Source of the DNA: Mytilus trossulus
Lineage: Eukaryota > Mollusca > Bivalvia > Mytilida > Mytilidae
DNA: 64,000 nucleotides
Reading direction: 5' to 3'
Assembly (NCBI RefSeq): GCF_036588685.1
Contig: NC_086375.1
Location: forward strand, 38,524,566 to 38,588,565
Part shown: one piece after another, positions 51,901 to 60,869 of the stretch
Position numbering within the stretch: the stretch's first letter is position 1
How the letters are laid out: each line of letters starts with the position of its first letter
Made by a program: the position numbers and the translations under genes
The notes under the pieces: generated by a model
The model's input: only the letters and a program-made list of their open reading frames with translations
The model's database searches: none
What the model was told of the DNA's origin: nothing

Positions 51901-54900
51901 CACCAGCCGAGACCATATGACGAGTATGAACACGACTAAACGGCCATGCACCACCTTCAACAATGAGCAATTCAATAATTAAGAGTAAGGAAACGTATGT
52001 TAAATTGACAATGGAAATTGGGCATGTGTCAAAGAGACAACAACTAGACCATAGAACAGTCAACAGCAAAAGGTCACCTTAGGTCTTCAATGCATCGAAA
52101 AATTCCCGCACCCGGAGGCGTCCCTCAGCTGAACCCTAAACAAATATATATATTAGTTCACTCGCCATACTAAATTCCAAATTATATGTGTATATCTGAT
52201 TCAAATTATCACATCTATATCTGAATGATTGCTGTTGTTGACGCTTACAATACAGCTTATATAAGGAACGAACACGTCTGCTGAAAATCATCGGAGAATC
52301 CAGGAATGGCAATTTAATGTTTTATTTCAATTGAGCGATCACGTTATTTGGCCCGATACATATAAAATGCTGAACTCATTAACGCAAAATGTGTATTTAC
52401 GTATATTACTTTGTTATCAATTCCATTTTCAGAGATCTCCGGAGGCTTGTAGATAGATTATATTTGATCTTAGAAATTATGGCAATAGTTAACTTGTTTA
52501 CTGCTTATTTTCAAATAGCATTCGTATTACTATGGTGTCAACGGTTATCAATATTTTAAAGTAGAAATAGCCGACGTGTATGCGTATCATTTCCAAATGG
52601 CAGGAACCTCTTCAATCTTTCACCATTTGAATAAGATAATCGAAAGTGTCTAATACAGATTTATCCCAGCATCAAGTCTTACTGAGATTTCTTACTGCGA
52701 TTTATGAATAGAAATTGCCCTTAAGAAATAACCAAGCATACTTAAAATCAACGGAGCTAACCAAAAATACATTGATTATAATACTCCGGTTTTGTTTTCA
52801 GTAGGGGAATTGTCGTCAATCTACGGATTTATTTTCCTTTTCTTAATTGAGTTATGTGATTGATAGTGTTTAGAATCGATCAGTAGATGGATATGCTTAA
52901 TGTCGTAGAAATATCACTTAACATTTTCAAGTATTGAAAAGAAAAGAAAAATCAATAAAGTAATAAAATCTGAAGTGTTACAAGAATTATTGCATCGATA
53001 CACGGATCTATAAGAAAACATTGTGTAATATTGCAAAACGCAAGATTTTGTTGTCTTCTGAATTCTCAAATATCGAAGAGACAAACCATTTGTAACAATT
53101 TTTCAGTTTATAACAGGGATCGCTTGTAAAAGCGAAGTGAGTTTTAATAATGGTAGCTAGAATATCAAATATTTAATATATTTTATGTTTAGTAAATGCA
53201 TCTTCATTTGTTATTGATGAGTTAATTTCGTAAATCAAGATCAACTAGATGTACACGATTTGTTTACCATACTTTTGACCTCAACTGATCCATAGAGTTG
53301 AATATACATCAATGACTAGTAAAGTTACGTAGAAGCAACTATTTGCCGTTGCACAATCAAAGAATTGTACGTTGTTGCATTGGTTTTGTTTGATATTTGT
53401 GTTTCACAACGTTTTTGAAAATACACTTTTTCTTTAAATTTACCCAGAATGATTAGTTTTTAAAATTGTAATTGCTATCTGTCTTTTATCTTTAGTTTCG
53501 ATATAGATCGTTGTTAAAATGAGATCAAGACTAAGCCTTGCTATTGATTATGTGCTTGTTGTTATCTTTTTCTCGATATATTTTTTTTCTTTATAACACC
53601 ATTTGTATGGTATCTTGCCGATGTGTTCTCATCGTCAAGGTTTCTCAATTTGTCTTCATAATGCCATCTGTTCAGACCGTGTTCCAATATTTACAGTGTA
53701 AATTAAAACCATAATTTCAACTTTGCTCTCGATTCCAGGAAATAGAAGGTCTTCCTGTATTTTCCCCCGTCACAACAGAAAACGTTTAACCTCCAAGGCC
53801 ACAATTGTAAAAACTATGCAAACTTTTTCAATAAACTGACAATTAAAAGCAAAATTAAAGCCAGTTGTAGTAATGATTCTGAACGTGAATTTAGCGTATA
53901 TTTTTAAAGATTCTCCACAATAAAATATGTCTGGTTCTTTTTTTTCGATTACTGTACGGTTTTGTAGACTTCTATATTTTTTTATAAATGTGTTCTGACA
54001 GTTAACTTTTGCATAAAAACATGGTATCAAAGTGTGAAATACTGGTCCACAGTTTTTCATAAGAATCGTCAGTGGCACTTAAATTAAATTCATTGGTGGA
54101 AGCCCAACAAAAGAAAACCAGATGTTATGCATGGCAAACAAACTTTCTTTTTGTATTTGTGGACTAAGTAATATTCCGACAAAAGCCTGTTTTCAAAGGT
54201 TTAGCAGTGATATTGAAATACTTTCCTGTATATAGCAGTTGCCAACACGATTATATTTTGAATATTCCGTGGTTAACCTTGTCTGTGTTTGGTCATTAAA
54301 ATAAATTAACCGATGTTATTGGCGATTATCAAGATTAATTGCAAGGTTAATGTAAAAATAAATGTATCCTGTATACAAGTTAAGAAACTCATCAATGATT
54401 TAGAATCTTTCACGTTTTGGGGTCAATGTAAATAAATATTTTGTGCAGGCTAATCAAACATACATATTGCATACATTTCTTTAGAAGTCAAGTGTCTAGA
54501 AATGAATGCAAGACTGTTGCATACGAATTCATTTCTTTCAGTATTAGTCATACGTGTACTCTCAAGCCATATATACAGATTGTTAAACAAATATCTTTGA
54601 GACTGGTAGTAGCAACAACCAACAACAGAAACAAAACTATAATCCTAACAATTACATTTAGTATTTTATTGGAACATGGACATTTGTTTTGATTTGAGTA
54701 GTTCTCTGAACATTAACCCACCCCCTCATTATTTATTTTTGCTTTGGATAAAATCAGATCATATCAAAATAGAAATTCGCTATTATTGTTCTGTATCAGA
54801 AAATTACATTTACATATCGTTATCTTTGTAAGTATAAATAATTGTAGAAACATAAATGTGTTATTTGCTCGCAGACGACATATCGTTGAAGGTTTGTTTT

Positions 54901-57900
54901 CTTGTTGCATGTAGGAAATTAGTTTGTTCAGTGATGGCTACATTTACTTTTTCACAGCTCCCCAGGAAATTAGAAAGAATATTTCACTACGATATCATCA
55001 CTACAATCGATTTTCACTTTCAAAAAGCAATTTGTGAAACGATTTTAGTTTAGTGTTAAGTGCTGATTTAAATTTTTGTTATAGGAAAAATAACACGACA
55101 AACTAGCAATTTTGTAAATAAATCTTGAAAATCATTTTTAGACTTCAACATTTCAAACAGAGAATTTCATTTTACGATAGTGTGGGTTATTAAAATAATG
55201 TGCAGGTTAGATTAAAGGTTTTCTATATAATTGTTACACACTGAAAAAGAGGCTGTGGCTGCCATTAAAAAAACTGCAGAATAAGAACGCACGATAGACA
55301 GATCAGATAGGAATAGACTATGGGTATCAATTTAGTGTGTTAACTGTCTCAATCTCAAATGTGCCCGTTCAATGTGATTCAATTTTCTCTATATAGATTT
55401 AAAACACACTGGAGAAAAAAGGGGGCACTAATTAGCCTGACAGTCATCTTAGTTGACAAAAGATATGACTTCTTTGAACATGTGGAAAACTATTTTAAAA
55501 CATTTGTCTTTATATTTACTAGAAATATGTTTAAAAATATCATACTACATCTGATATTTATTTTTTTGCAAAAGAATTCTTACGACTCAGCATCGGGTAT
55601 TTAACCTGTTTCCCAATCGTAATTCACAATTGAGTATAAATATATCAAACACGGAAGCTACTTTTTCAACTGTCTGTCAACAATGGACCGGCATTGATGT
55701 TCTTAAATTCTAAGTTGGCAACCAAAGCACCTTTTTTAGAATATACATGTAATAACACGAATCAAAATGTCATATTACATTTAACAGTTTTCTTTTTTAA
55801 TTGAGTTATATAGATTTCTGGAACTAATTCACATGATAAATCTGGTGCGATCTGTATTAATTTCGTGTCCGTCTATCAAAATTGCCATAAATCATGTAGG
55901 AGGGGTGCACATTAGTAATCATCAATATTTATTAGAGATTTTATCACGATTAAGCAAACAATGATAAATACCAATTATGGTCAGTATGGAAAATAAGTCG
56001 ATTATGCCAAGCCTTATTGGTATTTTTGTGAAAACCACAACACAAATTGCTATCTGCCCTGACACTATATTATTACTTCTCTTCTAAGCCATTACGAATA
56101 GTTCTATACATTTAAAAAAGGATCGAAAACAGTCAACTCGAAGATCGAGCAAATTTAATTTAAATTGCTCAAATTTTCAATTTTATCAAACATTCGTTTT
56201 CCTCCCACGTCATGGCTATTCTGTTTACACGATTCTGCCATTATCAAATGATTCTTCTGTGACATGCGGTTACAATTATCTTATCTGTAAAAGCTTGCCA
56301 TTTCCTAATGATGACTTGTTTTAATCTTATTTAAAGAGAAAAGACTATTTAATAGCCTATATACAAATATAAAACTAATTAAAAAAAAATCAGAGAAAAT
56401 ATTTTTTTTACAGATAATTTCAAATTATGATTATCGTAATCGGATCAGTGGGTGTTTCTTGTCTGTCGTGCTTACGTATTGTTTTCTCAAATTGTCTTCA
56501 AGTTAGTTCGTAATGTGATTTTGTTGAAAATGAATGATAAGCTATTTTAAATGAGTTTAATGTCCAAATGTAACATATGGTTTTTTTTAATCTTGAAAAC
56601 CCCCACCTAAATATATTAAATAATCTATCACGTGGTATAAAGATATTGACAAATATACTGCCAACAAATGTTGTTAATATAATCATGTACATAGAAAATG
56701 TTTCAGAAAAAGGGAGAAGGTTTGGTACCATTAAAACGTTTAATCCCACTGCAAATATTTGCACATGTCCTAAGTCAGGAATCTGATGTAGAGTAGTTTT
56801 CGTTTGTTTATGTAATTTATAGGTGTTTCTCGTTTCTCGTTTTTACATAGATAAGACCGTTGTTTTTCCCGTTTGAATGGTTTTACACTAGTAATTTTGG
56901 GACCCTTTATAGCTTGTTGTTTTGTGTGATCCAAGGCTCCGTGTTGAAGGCCGTACATTGACCTATAATGGTTTACTTTTATAAATTGTTATTTTAGGGA
57001 TGGAGAGTTTTCTTATTGGCACTCACACCACATCTTCCTATATCTATAGAGCATGGCATAAAAAGGCGAAATATACCACAGGTACTTTCAAACTAAAAAA
57101 TCGAAAACAACCTGACAAAGCCATGACAGAAAACTACCAAGAGACAACAACAGTTTACAAAACACATCATAAAAAAAAACTAAAATCAGTTCGACACAAA
57201 TCTCACCAAAAACAGTCATATTTATTTTATCTACATGAAATAAAGATAAAAAAAGAGGAAAATTCCGAAGTACAATTTTAAGAAATAAGTCTACGAAAGA
57301 CAAACAGATGATAATACTAACAAAAAGAAGGAAAAAAAACAATGAAACAAGACTATATAAGTTTGTTAATCATGTCTTCTTGGTGTTTTTGTTGTTTGTT
57401 GTTCTTGTGGGTTAGTTGATGTAACTTAGAAGGATAATATCATTTGAAATAATAAGCTATGTTGTAGGATTTTGACGAAACTAAAACCATAAAAGATTAA
57501 GAAAGAAAGTACACTTTTTTTAAATTTTAATTTATTCTTCTGACAGAAACTACTGATCTTTATTAAAGATGATAAGTTAAATTCTAAGCGTATTATCGAA
57601 GAAATATTAAGAGGATAAAACAACCCAAGCAGATCTTTGAAATTGATACGTTTTAATTAGATTGCAAGATATTGAAGTAAGAGCACACACATTGATGACG
57701 TAAACATACTGTGTGATATATCAGTGCAACCTTATATCAAAGGAACTTTTTTTTTAATTGGAAAAGTTAACATGCGGTATAAATATTGACATTCATTTGA
57801 ATAACGTATTAACTGAAAAACTATTAAAAAAATATCAAATCACAAAAATGATTTAGTTTATTTGCTTTCCGGTTCAGCAAAGGATATATTAATACTGGAC

Positions 57901-59143
57901 AATATGAGCACGTACTTTGTTTTACAATAGGGTCGTACAAGCACGGTATGGATTCTTATTTTCCAGAGTCAACCATATTTTTGTATATGTAGATGTAGCT
58001 ACATGGAAGATTTTTTTTTTACTTCATCCTGCTATAAGGTTGACAGATCTCATGAAAATGTCTTGCAGAAAAGATACAAACAAATATTCATGAATTCTAA
58101 ATTCAAATTGTATGTATAATCTTGAAAAAAAAGCAGAAAAAGACTTAATTCTCTAAATAGCAAATGGTATTTTATGTTTACTTTTTATCTATGTATGCTT
58201 AGACAAAAAAACCAAATAATGTAATGGTAAATGGGTTCGGCTTTTAAGTACACGGGGGAATAAAAAAACAATTAGACTATTGACTTTCAAAGAGAATAAA
58301 ATGTTGGCAATCTAGATTTGGAATCGAAATGCTAATTTTTTTGGAAGATCTAATTGATACGTTTTATTGTGGATAACCTTTATATATAAACTGTATGCAT
58401 TCAATGCATACAGTTTATATATAAAGGTTTGACCCGAACCTTAAAAACTTATCTTTGTGTTCGGAATCCACATATATTGTTTCAAAAGCATTTTAAGTAC
58501 ACCAACAACTTTTTTCGAGCCATGAAAAGTTTGTAGCGCGAACATTCTTACTTATGTAATATCTTACATAATAAAATAGGGTCCGAAATATTTTATAGAA
58601 TTACCAACTTATTACGAAATAATCGTTTTCAGTGACGGACGAGTCATCGGGAAAACGAAACCGCCCCTAATGAACATTGTTAAGTATATATGTGTATCTC
58701 TATTTAGAAAATGATATTTAAAAAGGAATTGAAATGAACAAATATCAAATTTAGGTAAACAACATAACAGGCAAAATTTGAGGATAAGGGATAATAAATC
58801 GTACACTGAATTTCAGATGAATTCCTAAGAATTTACATGGAAAATATTACAGTTGTGGAACTTTGGAAGACGATAGATATTATGGATTTTACACATTGTT
58901 ACAGTAATCAATTCAAACATATGTTTGTATTATGGTTATACACAATTTGATTTACAACATAGAACATACCGGCGATACAAAATTGAATCCTGTTCTTTTG
59001 GCCACTGCTTTAGCGGCATCGATGCCACCTTCGCCGTCTAACTCCACTAGCCAGTTGTTTGTAAGTACTTCAGTTCCACATGCTAGATATATGTTGATAA
59101 CAATTGATACAATAATTGAAGTCCATTTTCCAAGATTTACCAT
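27665..59143 (-). CDS. PCSK2: Prohormone convertase 2, complete gene in 13 coding exons
   Basis: Calcium-dependent serine endoprotease of the kexin/subtilisin family that cuts neuropeptide and hormone precursors at paired basic residues in regulated secretory granules. The exons (listed separately) total 1959 bp, giving 652 residues, and every junction keeps phase. Order: signal peptide 1 to about 23; prodomain ending RRAKR108; catalytic domain with Asp190 (MDDG), His231 (SHGTRC), oxyanion Asp333 (ASGDGG) and Ser407 ([11 protein letters not shown]); P domain from about 430; short C-terminus. The oxyanion aspartate in place of asparagine marks PC2 within the family, as do [10 protein letters not shown] and [16 protein letters not shown]. 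Odd points: 24 extra residues after the propeptide cut and no RGD in the P domain. PC2 normally needs the chaperone 7B2, which is not in this window. Confidence 0.96.
28555..28800 (+). repeat. R-G dispersed repeat in PCSK2 intron 12
   Basis: ACACGACGGGTGCCACATAT, CTTCCGGAGCACCTGAGATC, a GGGTTCGTGTTGTTTATTCT block and the closing CGACTGTCCCTTTGGTATCT. Confidence 0.75.
29329..29493 (-). CDS. PCSK2: PCSK2 coding exon 12: P domain
   Basis: 165 bp: [20 protein letters not shown], then [17 protein letters not shown]. The vertebrate RGD segment is replaced by YRGN. Acceptor ATCTTTAG, donor GTAAGT. An R-B repeat lies about 28 bp upstream of the acceptor. Confidence 0.94.
29522..29660 (-). repeat. 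R-B dispersed repeat in PCSK2 intron 11
   Basis: CATTCGTTTGATGTGCACAT, GGGACTTTCCGTTTTGAATT and CGGAGTTCAGTATTTTTGTG. Ends about 28 bp from the exon 12 acceptor. Confidence 0.8.
29909..30142 (-). CDS. PCSK2: PCSK2 coding exon 11: end of catalytic domain, start of P domain
   Basis: 234 bp: [17 protein letters not shown], then [18 protein letters not shown] and [11 protein letters not shown]. Acceptor AATTTCAG. Donor is GTAAAT, weaker than the other donors, in phase 2. Confidence 0.93.
31431..31635 (+). repeat. R-A dispersed repeat in PCSK2 intron 10
   Basis: Full copy: ATAGGAAGATGTGGTGTGAG to GTAAAACCATTCATACGGAA. Confidence 0.85.
32827..32880. repeat. (AT)n microsatellite and R-D scrap in intron 10
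   Basis: An AT run at 32827-32848 is followed by 32856-32880 (minus strand: TGCCTGGTATCTTTGATGAG), the closing block of R-D. The scrap ends about 25 bp from the exon 10 donor. Confidence 0.6.
32906..33006 (-). CDS. PCSK2: PCSK2 coding exon 10: catalytic serine
   Basis: 101 bp: ATTDLYNNC with glycosylation sequon NCT, then [20 protein letters not shown] with the nucleophile Ser407. Acceptor TTCTCCACAG, donor GTAAGC, phase 2 at the end. An R-D scrap lies about 25 bp past the donor. Intron 9 before it is only 195 bp. Confidence 0.96.
33202..33417 (-). CDS. PCSK2: PCSK2 coding exon 9: oxyanion aspartate
   Basis: 216 bp, phase 0 both ends. [13 protein letters not shown] carries Asp333 where other convertases have Asn. 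[18 protein letters not shown] and [16 protein letters not shown] follow. Acceptor ATATTAAAG, donor GTAAGA. An R-C repeat lies about 42 bp upstream of the acceptor. Confidence 0.96.
33459..33570 (+). repeat. R-C dispersed repeat in PCSK2 intron 8
   Basis: ATAAAGGCAACAGTAGTATA, CCGCTGTTCG and CAAATCCGGGCTACAAACTT, opposite in orientation to the copies at 11 kb and 23 kb. Confidence 0.75.
33571..35288. other. Rest of PCSK2 intron 8
   Basis: No gene or named repeat recognised. Confidence 0.4.
35289..35464 (-). CDS. PCSK2: PCSK2 coding exon 8
   Basis: 176 bp: [36 protein letters not shown] and a potential N-glycosylation site [13 protein letters not shown] is diagnostic for PC2. Acceptor ATATTTTAG, donor GTATGT, phase 0 at the end. 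Confidence 0.96.
35725..35820 (+). repeat. R-E dispersed repeat fragment in intron 7
   Basis: CATGATTGTCGATGAGACAA, CTCTACCAGAGACCAAATGA and CACCGTATGGCCTT, cut off by the SINE that follows. Confidence 0.6.
35822..36110 (-). mobile_element. tRNA-derived SINE in PCSK2 intron 7
   Basis: On the minus strand the head begins AGGAGCCTCGGTGGCCGAG. A box TGGCCGAGTGG is at 36099-36089 and B box GTTCGAGGCCC at 36038-36028. The spacing and the GCCGAGTGG A box suggest a Leu- or Ser-type tRNA ancestor with a long variable arm. The body contains GGTTCCCCCCGCCAATTATA and GCGTTAAAAGAACGTCAAAA, and the tail is A/T-rich (ATAAAATAAGATGAAAC). It is not a working tRNA, because no clean cloverleaf is kept. It appears nested in R-E and sits next to an R-D copy. 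Confidence 0.8.
36135..36302 (-). repeat. R-D dispersed repeat abutting the exon 7 donor
   Basis: Minus strand: ACCTTAGCCGTATTTGACAC, ATGCTCTTCAACTTTGCAAT and CGAAACGCGCGTCTGGCGTA. It begins 10-16 bp after the GTAAGT of exon 7. Confidence 0.8.
36312..36400 (-). CDS. PCSK2: PCSK2 coding exon 7: catalytic histidine
   Basis: 89 bp: [20 protein letters not shown] with the catalytic His231, then [11 protein letters not shown]. Acceptor ATATTTCAG, donor GTAAGT, ends in phase 1. A repeat starts about 10-16 bp past the donor. Confidence 0.95.
36401..38517. other. PCSK2 intron 6
   Basis: 2.1 kb, AT-rich, no gene or named repeat recognised. Confidence 0.4.
38518..38594 (-). CDS. PCSK2: PCSK2 coding exon 6
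   Basis: 77 bp: [20 protein letters not shown] and the DTWFN end, a PC-family signature. Acceptor TTTTGATCACAG, donor GTAAGT, ends in phase 2. An R-A fragment lies 33 bp upstream of the acceptor. Confidence 0.95.
38627..38690 (+). repeat. R-A fragment in PCSK2 intron 5
   Basis: ATATAGATATAGGAAGATGT, GTGTGAGTGCCAATGAGACA and TCTCCATCCAAAAATAACC. Only the first third of the element is present, ending 33 bp from the exon 6 acceptor. Confidence 0.8.
39343..39380 (-). CDS. PCSK2: PCSK2 coding exon 5: 38-bp micro-exon
   Basis: Encodes [13 protein letters not shown] between TTGTTTCAG and GTAAGT. Enters in phase 1, leaves in phase 0. It is very short but required to keep the frame and carries the invariant segment after the catalytic Asp. 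Confidence 0.95.
40385..40780 (+). repeat. Two R-B copies in tandem in PCSK2 intron 4
   Basis: First copy: AAATACTGAACTCAGAGGAA, then GCTCAATACAAATCAAACGA. A second, partial copy from about 40600 repeats GCTCATACAAATCAAACGAA and TATTCCTGACTTGATAAAGG and continues to CATATGACAGTCGCATAAAA. Confidence 0.7.
41130..41205 (+). repeat. R-B fragment in intron 4
   Basis: ACCGAACTCCACGGAAAATT and CGGAAAGTTCCTTATAAAAA. Confidence 0.6.
41310..41520 (+). mobile_element. Candidate SINE or SINE core in intron 4
   Basis: GC-richer than its surroundings, with a B-box-like GGGTGCGAGTTCTGCC (41329-41345) followed by an unusual conserved-looking core: AGGGTGTCTTTAACGTGCAA, GGCTCTCTCTTAACACGGGT and TCCTCTTCCGAAGGACTATC. 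I recall similar cores in mollusc SINEs. A clear A box and tail are not seen. Confidence 0.45.
42345..42585 (+). repeat. R-D dispersed repeat in intron 4
   Basis: AATACTAAGGCTTTTCTACC, GTTGGTCCTCAAAACTCTTT, CGAAAAACGCGAGTCTGGCG and GGTATCTATGACGAGTTTAT. Confidence 0.75.
43440..43641 (-). repeat. R-B dispersed repeat beside the exon 4 donor
   Basis: ATGCGACTGCCATACAAGTG, AAATATCTGTACTAAGTCAG and TTTTCCTCTGAGTTCGGTAT. Its end lies about 20 bp into intron 4. Confidence 0.75.
43661..43769 (-). CDS. PCSK2: PCSK2 coding exon 4: catalytic aspartate
   Basis: 109 bp, acceptor TTATTTCAG, donor GTAAGT, ends in phase 1. Contains [13 protein letters not shown] and AIMDDG with the catalytic Asp190. An R-B repeat begins about 20 bp into the following intron. 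Confidence 0.95.
44401..44730 (+). repeat. R-F dispersed repeat, long copy
   Basis: GAATGGAAAATGGGAATGTA, CAAAGAGACAACAACCCGAC, CACCCGGAGGTGTCCTTCAG, CTCCTGACTTGGGACAGGCG and GCGACGGGGTTAAACATGTT. A known-looking mussel repeat, non-coding. Confidence 0.75.
45326..45590 (+). repeat. Pair of 70-bp direct repeats 193 bp apart
   Basis: CTTTAAAAGGTCTTGTGATA at 45326 and CTTTAAAAGGTCTTATGATA at 45519 begin two similar 70-bp segments, both containing TTTCATTTAGAAATG. Confidence 0.7.
46770..46985 (+). repeat. R-E-type repeat, decayed
   Basis: CACACCGTATAGCAAGCTAT, AATGCAAACGAGAAAACTGA and GGCTGCTGACTTGGTTCAGG match the R-E body order with many differences. Confidence 0.5.
49462..49647 (-). CDS. PCSK2: PCSK2 coding exon 3: primary cleavage site and N-terminal extension
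   Basis: 62 codons, phase 0 both ends (TTTTAAG acceptor, GTAAGT donor). RRAKR followed by GF is the primary autocatalytic cut. Then 37 residues precede [10 protein letters not shown], against 13 in vertebrate PC2 as I recall it. The extra 24 residues are uninterrupted coding sequence, rich in S, Y, K and P, with no internal splice pair that would remove them. Confidence 0.92.
50229..50372 (+). repeat. 72-bp tandem doublet in PCSK2 intron 2
   Basis: CAAAAAGCAATCCATTCTCA, flanked by the same ACAAAATATTT start and TATAAGCTATCTGT end, occurs twice 72-73 bp apart with few differences. Confidence 0.8.
50971..51015 (+). repeat. R-A terminal fragment in intron 2
   Basis: AGATATAGGAAGATGTGGTG then GAGTGCCAATGAGACAACTC. 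Only about 45 bp of the element end is present, as in intron 5. Confidence 0.7.
51322..51426 (-). CDS. PCSK2: PCSK2 coding exon 2: prodomain
   Basis: 35 codons between CTTTTTCAG and GTAAGT, phase 0 on both sides. FHFSH matches the YHFYH-type prodomain strand. RSRRS holds the secondary, internal prodomain processing site. This short diverged exon is identified by position, splice sites and these motifs. Confidence 0.88.
51862..52190 (+). repeat. R-E fragment followed by R-F copy in intron 1
   Basis: R-E part: GAGATGTGGTACGATTGCCA, CACCTTCAACAATGAGCAAT. R-F part from about 52003: GACAATGGAAATTGGGCATG, CGCACCCGGAGGCGTCCCTC. Confidence 0.7.
56847..57050 (-). repeat. R-A dispersed repeat, full copy in intron 1
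   Basis: From ACATAGATAAGACCGTTG to CTTCCTATATCTATAG. It is preceded by GTCCTAAGTCAGGAATCTGA, a segment related to the R-B start. The open frame at 57000-57281 begins inside the repeat. Confidence 0.85.
58375..58429. repeat. Perfect palindrome, 27-bp arms and 1-nt centre
   Basis: AACCTTTATATATAAACTGT plus TGCATT-type remainder (58375-58401) is exactly complementary to 58403-58429 around a single C. It lies in PCSK2 intron 1, 540 bp from exon 1, and has strong cruciform potential. Confidence 0.95.
58970..59143 (-). CDS. PCSK2: PCSK2 coding exon 1: signal peptide and start of prodomain
   Basis: 58 codons. The ATG is the first after an in-frame TAG six codons upstream. A hydrophobic stretch ([15 protein letters not shown]) forms the signal peptide, then [15 protein letters not shown] begins the prodomain. 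Donor is CCG/GTATGT, phase 0. I cannot exclude extra untranslated exons upstream. Confidence 0.9.
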
Positions 59144-60282
59144 TTCAAGTTGTCCCTAAACCGTTATAAATATTTTTTTGTTTTCTTTATTAAATTCCAA
59201 ACACTTATTTGTTTCTGTCGTATTTGTGTATTTTCAAAGATCAAATAAAAGAATTGAAAATTTAGTCCGTTTTAACATATGATAAACACGATTCCTTGTT
59301 TAGATAACCATTTATGGAATAAATAGAGAATATGGAGGATTCGATCACGTGATTTCTATCTACGTCACAGAAGCATTTTCTGGTTGTGTGCTCATCTCAT
59401 CAGTTTCTGATAAATCGATGAAAATATGGCGGAGCGAGAAGCCATGATAATACCGCTCCACATGATATGTTTCCATGGAGGAATCAGAAGATATTGATTA
59501 CATGACAATTGTCTCTCTATTGATTGCTTTCATACTTTCTTGTCAAATTACGATTCATTTGCGGATATGACCAAATAGGTCAATGAGAGTCGAACTATCT
59601 ATTAACGAATAAATAATTAAACGCAAATTTGCCAAAGTCAGACGAGAAACGTCATCATACAATGTTTTCTATTGAACAACAAATATTTTAGCATGTTATT
59701 AAGCTTGCTGCTGTATTACGGTACAGTATTGTTCGTTTTGAATTATTTAGATCGTTTATTCATTAGCAATAAAATGAATATAACATGGAATTATTTATTT
59801 ACTTGAGCTTATGATAGTTATCGTGAAAAATTGCATAAATTGATTATCCTATTTTACTTAATATACATCATATTTTTCTGCAATGACTGAACATAGCAGA
59901 ATTTTCAACGTCATCAGTAAAATAAAAGCCGCCACAAGAGTAAAACTGACTGTAATATAACCATGTGCTGCTTAGTGTCTTAAAATCTAGGGTAAATTTT
60001 GGCAAATTGAAAATTTGGTCTGTACAGCTGACTTAGAATGTTATTCAGATTTTAACATATACTAACTGTATTATATAAATATGATTAGTAAATGATATAT
60101 ATCATCACATAAACAAGTGGCAACAAACTTTTTCAAAAGAAATTCATCGGAAGTCTTTAAAAAATCGTATTGGGATTGAAAATTCAGAGAAAAATGATAA
60201 AATATTTCAGAATAGCTGTTATATTCATTACTAATTATTGAGATAGATAGATTAGTTAGAAAAGGACCCGTCAAGCCTATTC
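59144..60282 (-). promoter_or_regulatory. PCSK2 upstream region with E-box and CRE-like site
   Basis: No gene is seen. About 200 bp upstream of the start codon are CACGTG (59346-59351) and GTGACGTA on the minus strand (59368-59361), an E-box and a cAMP-response-like site. These would suit a neuroendocrine gene, but such short motifs occur by chance. The transcription start is not determined. Confidence 0.3.
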
Positions 60283-60465
60283 TTCAAAGCTGACAAGACT
60301 CTGCATCAAAATGTCAAGACACTGCATGAAACTGCAAAATCTGCATCAAGACCGTCAAGTCGCTACATCAAAGCTGATATGACTCCACATCAAAGCGTCA
60401 AGACTGCATCAAGAGTCGTGAAGTCTCTACATGAAAGCCGCCAAGACGCCACATCAAAATGACAA
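60283..60465. repeat. Degenerate 20-23 bp minisatellite, about 9 copies
   Basis: Units of the form CATCAAAGCTGTCAAGACTC vary in length (19 to 23 bp) and sequence. The region is clearly periodic: CATCAAAATG, CATGAAACTG, CATCAAGACC, CATCAAAGCT, CATCAAAGCG, CATCAAGAGT, CATGAAAGCC, CATCAAAATG. Older than the 31-bp array, judging from the divergence. Confidence 0.85.
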
Positions 60466-60869
60466 AAAAATGCAATATACCAAGAAAGACTCGTCGACAT
60501 TTTAATAATAAATCTTTTTATGTTAAAAGTACTCGGACAAAGTCGTTATTGTGCAGAATATGTACGAATTAACGAAACAAAGCGTGAACAGATCGTGAAA
60601 CACATAATTGATTATCGAGCAAACAAATGTCAAATTAGTAGCAAAATATCGAATAAGAGAATTTAATCTCCAATAATCTTGTGTTCAACCCATTCTGAAT
60701 TTCGATATTTTCACAGATCTGTATCACACATATCAATTATTGCTATCATGACGACCACACCTGTCAATATTTAATAGATATTATACGCCTTTATTTCTAT
60801 AATTATATGACATATCATATCCATCATGTCGATTATGGCTTACTTACACAAAGTAAAAAAATCACATTG

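Larger units (their letters stand above)
51427..58969. other. PCSK2 intron 1
   Basis: 7.5 kb, the longest intron. Several open frames of 60-100 codons (for example 53770-54078 minus) show no domain. Apart from the listed repeats and palindrome I see nothing. Confidence 0.45.

Noticed and set aside
53770-54078. Possible nested gene in PCSK2 intron 1 (102 codons)
   Set aside because: No recognisable domain or promoter and AT-rich codons. Length is within chance for this much intron.
57000-57281. Open frame of 93 codons starting [16 protein letters not shown]
   Set aside because: Its start is the end of an R-A repeat; the same peptide appears wherever R-A occurs (for example at 20075). No gene.
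58375-58429. microRNA precursor
   Set aside because: The stem is perfectly paired, AT-rich and has a 1-nt centre; real precursors have a loop of several bases and bulges.
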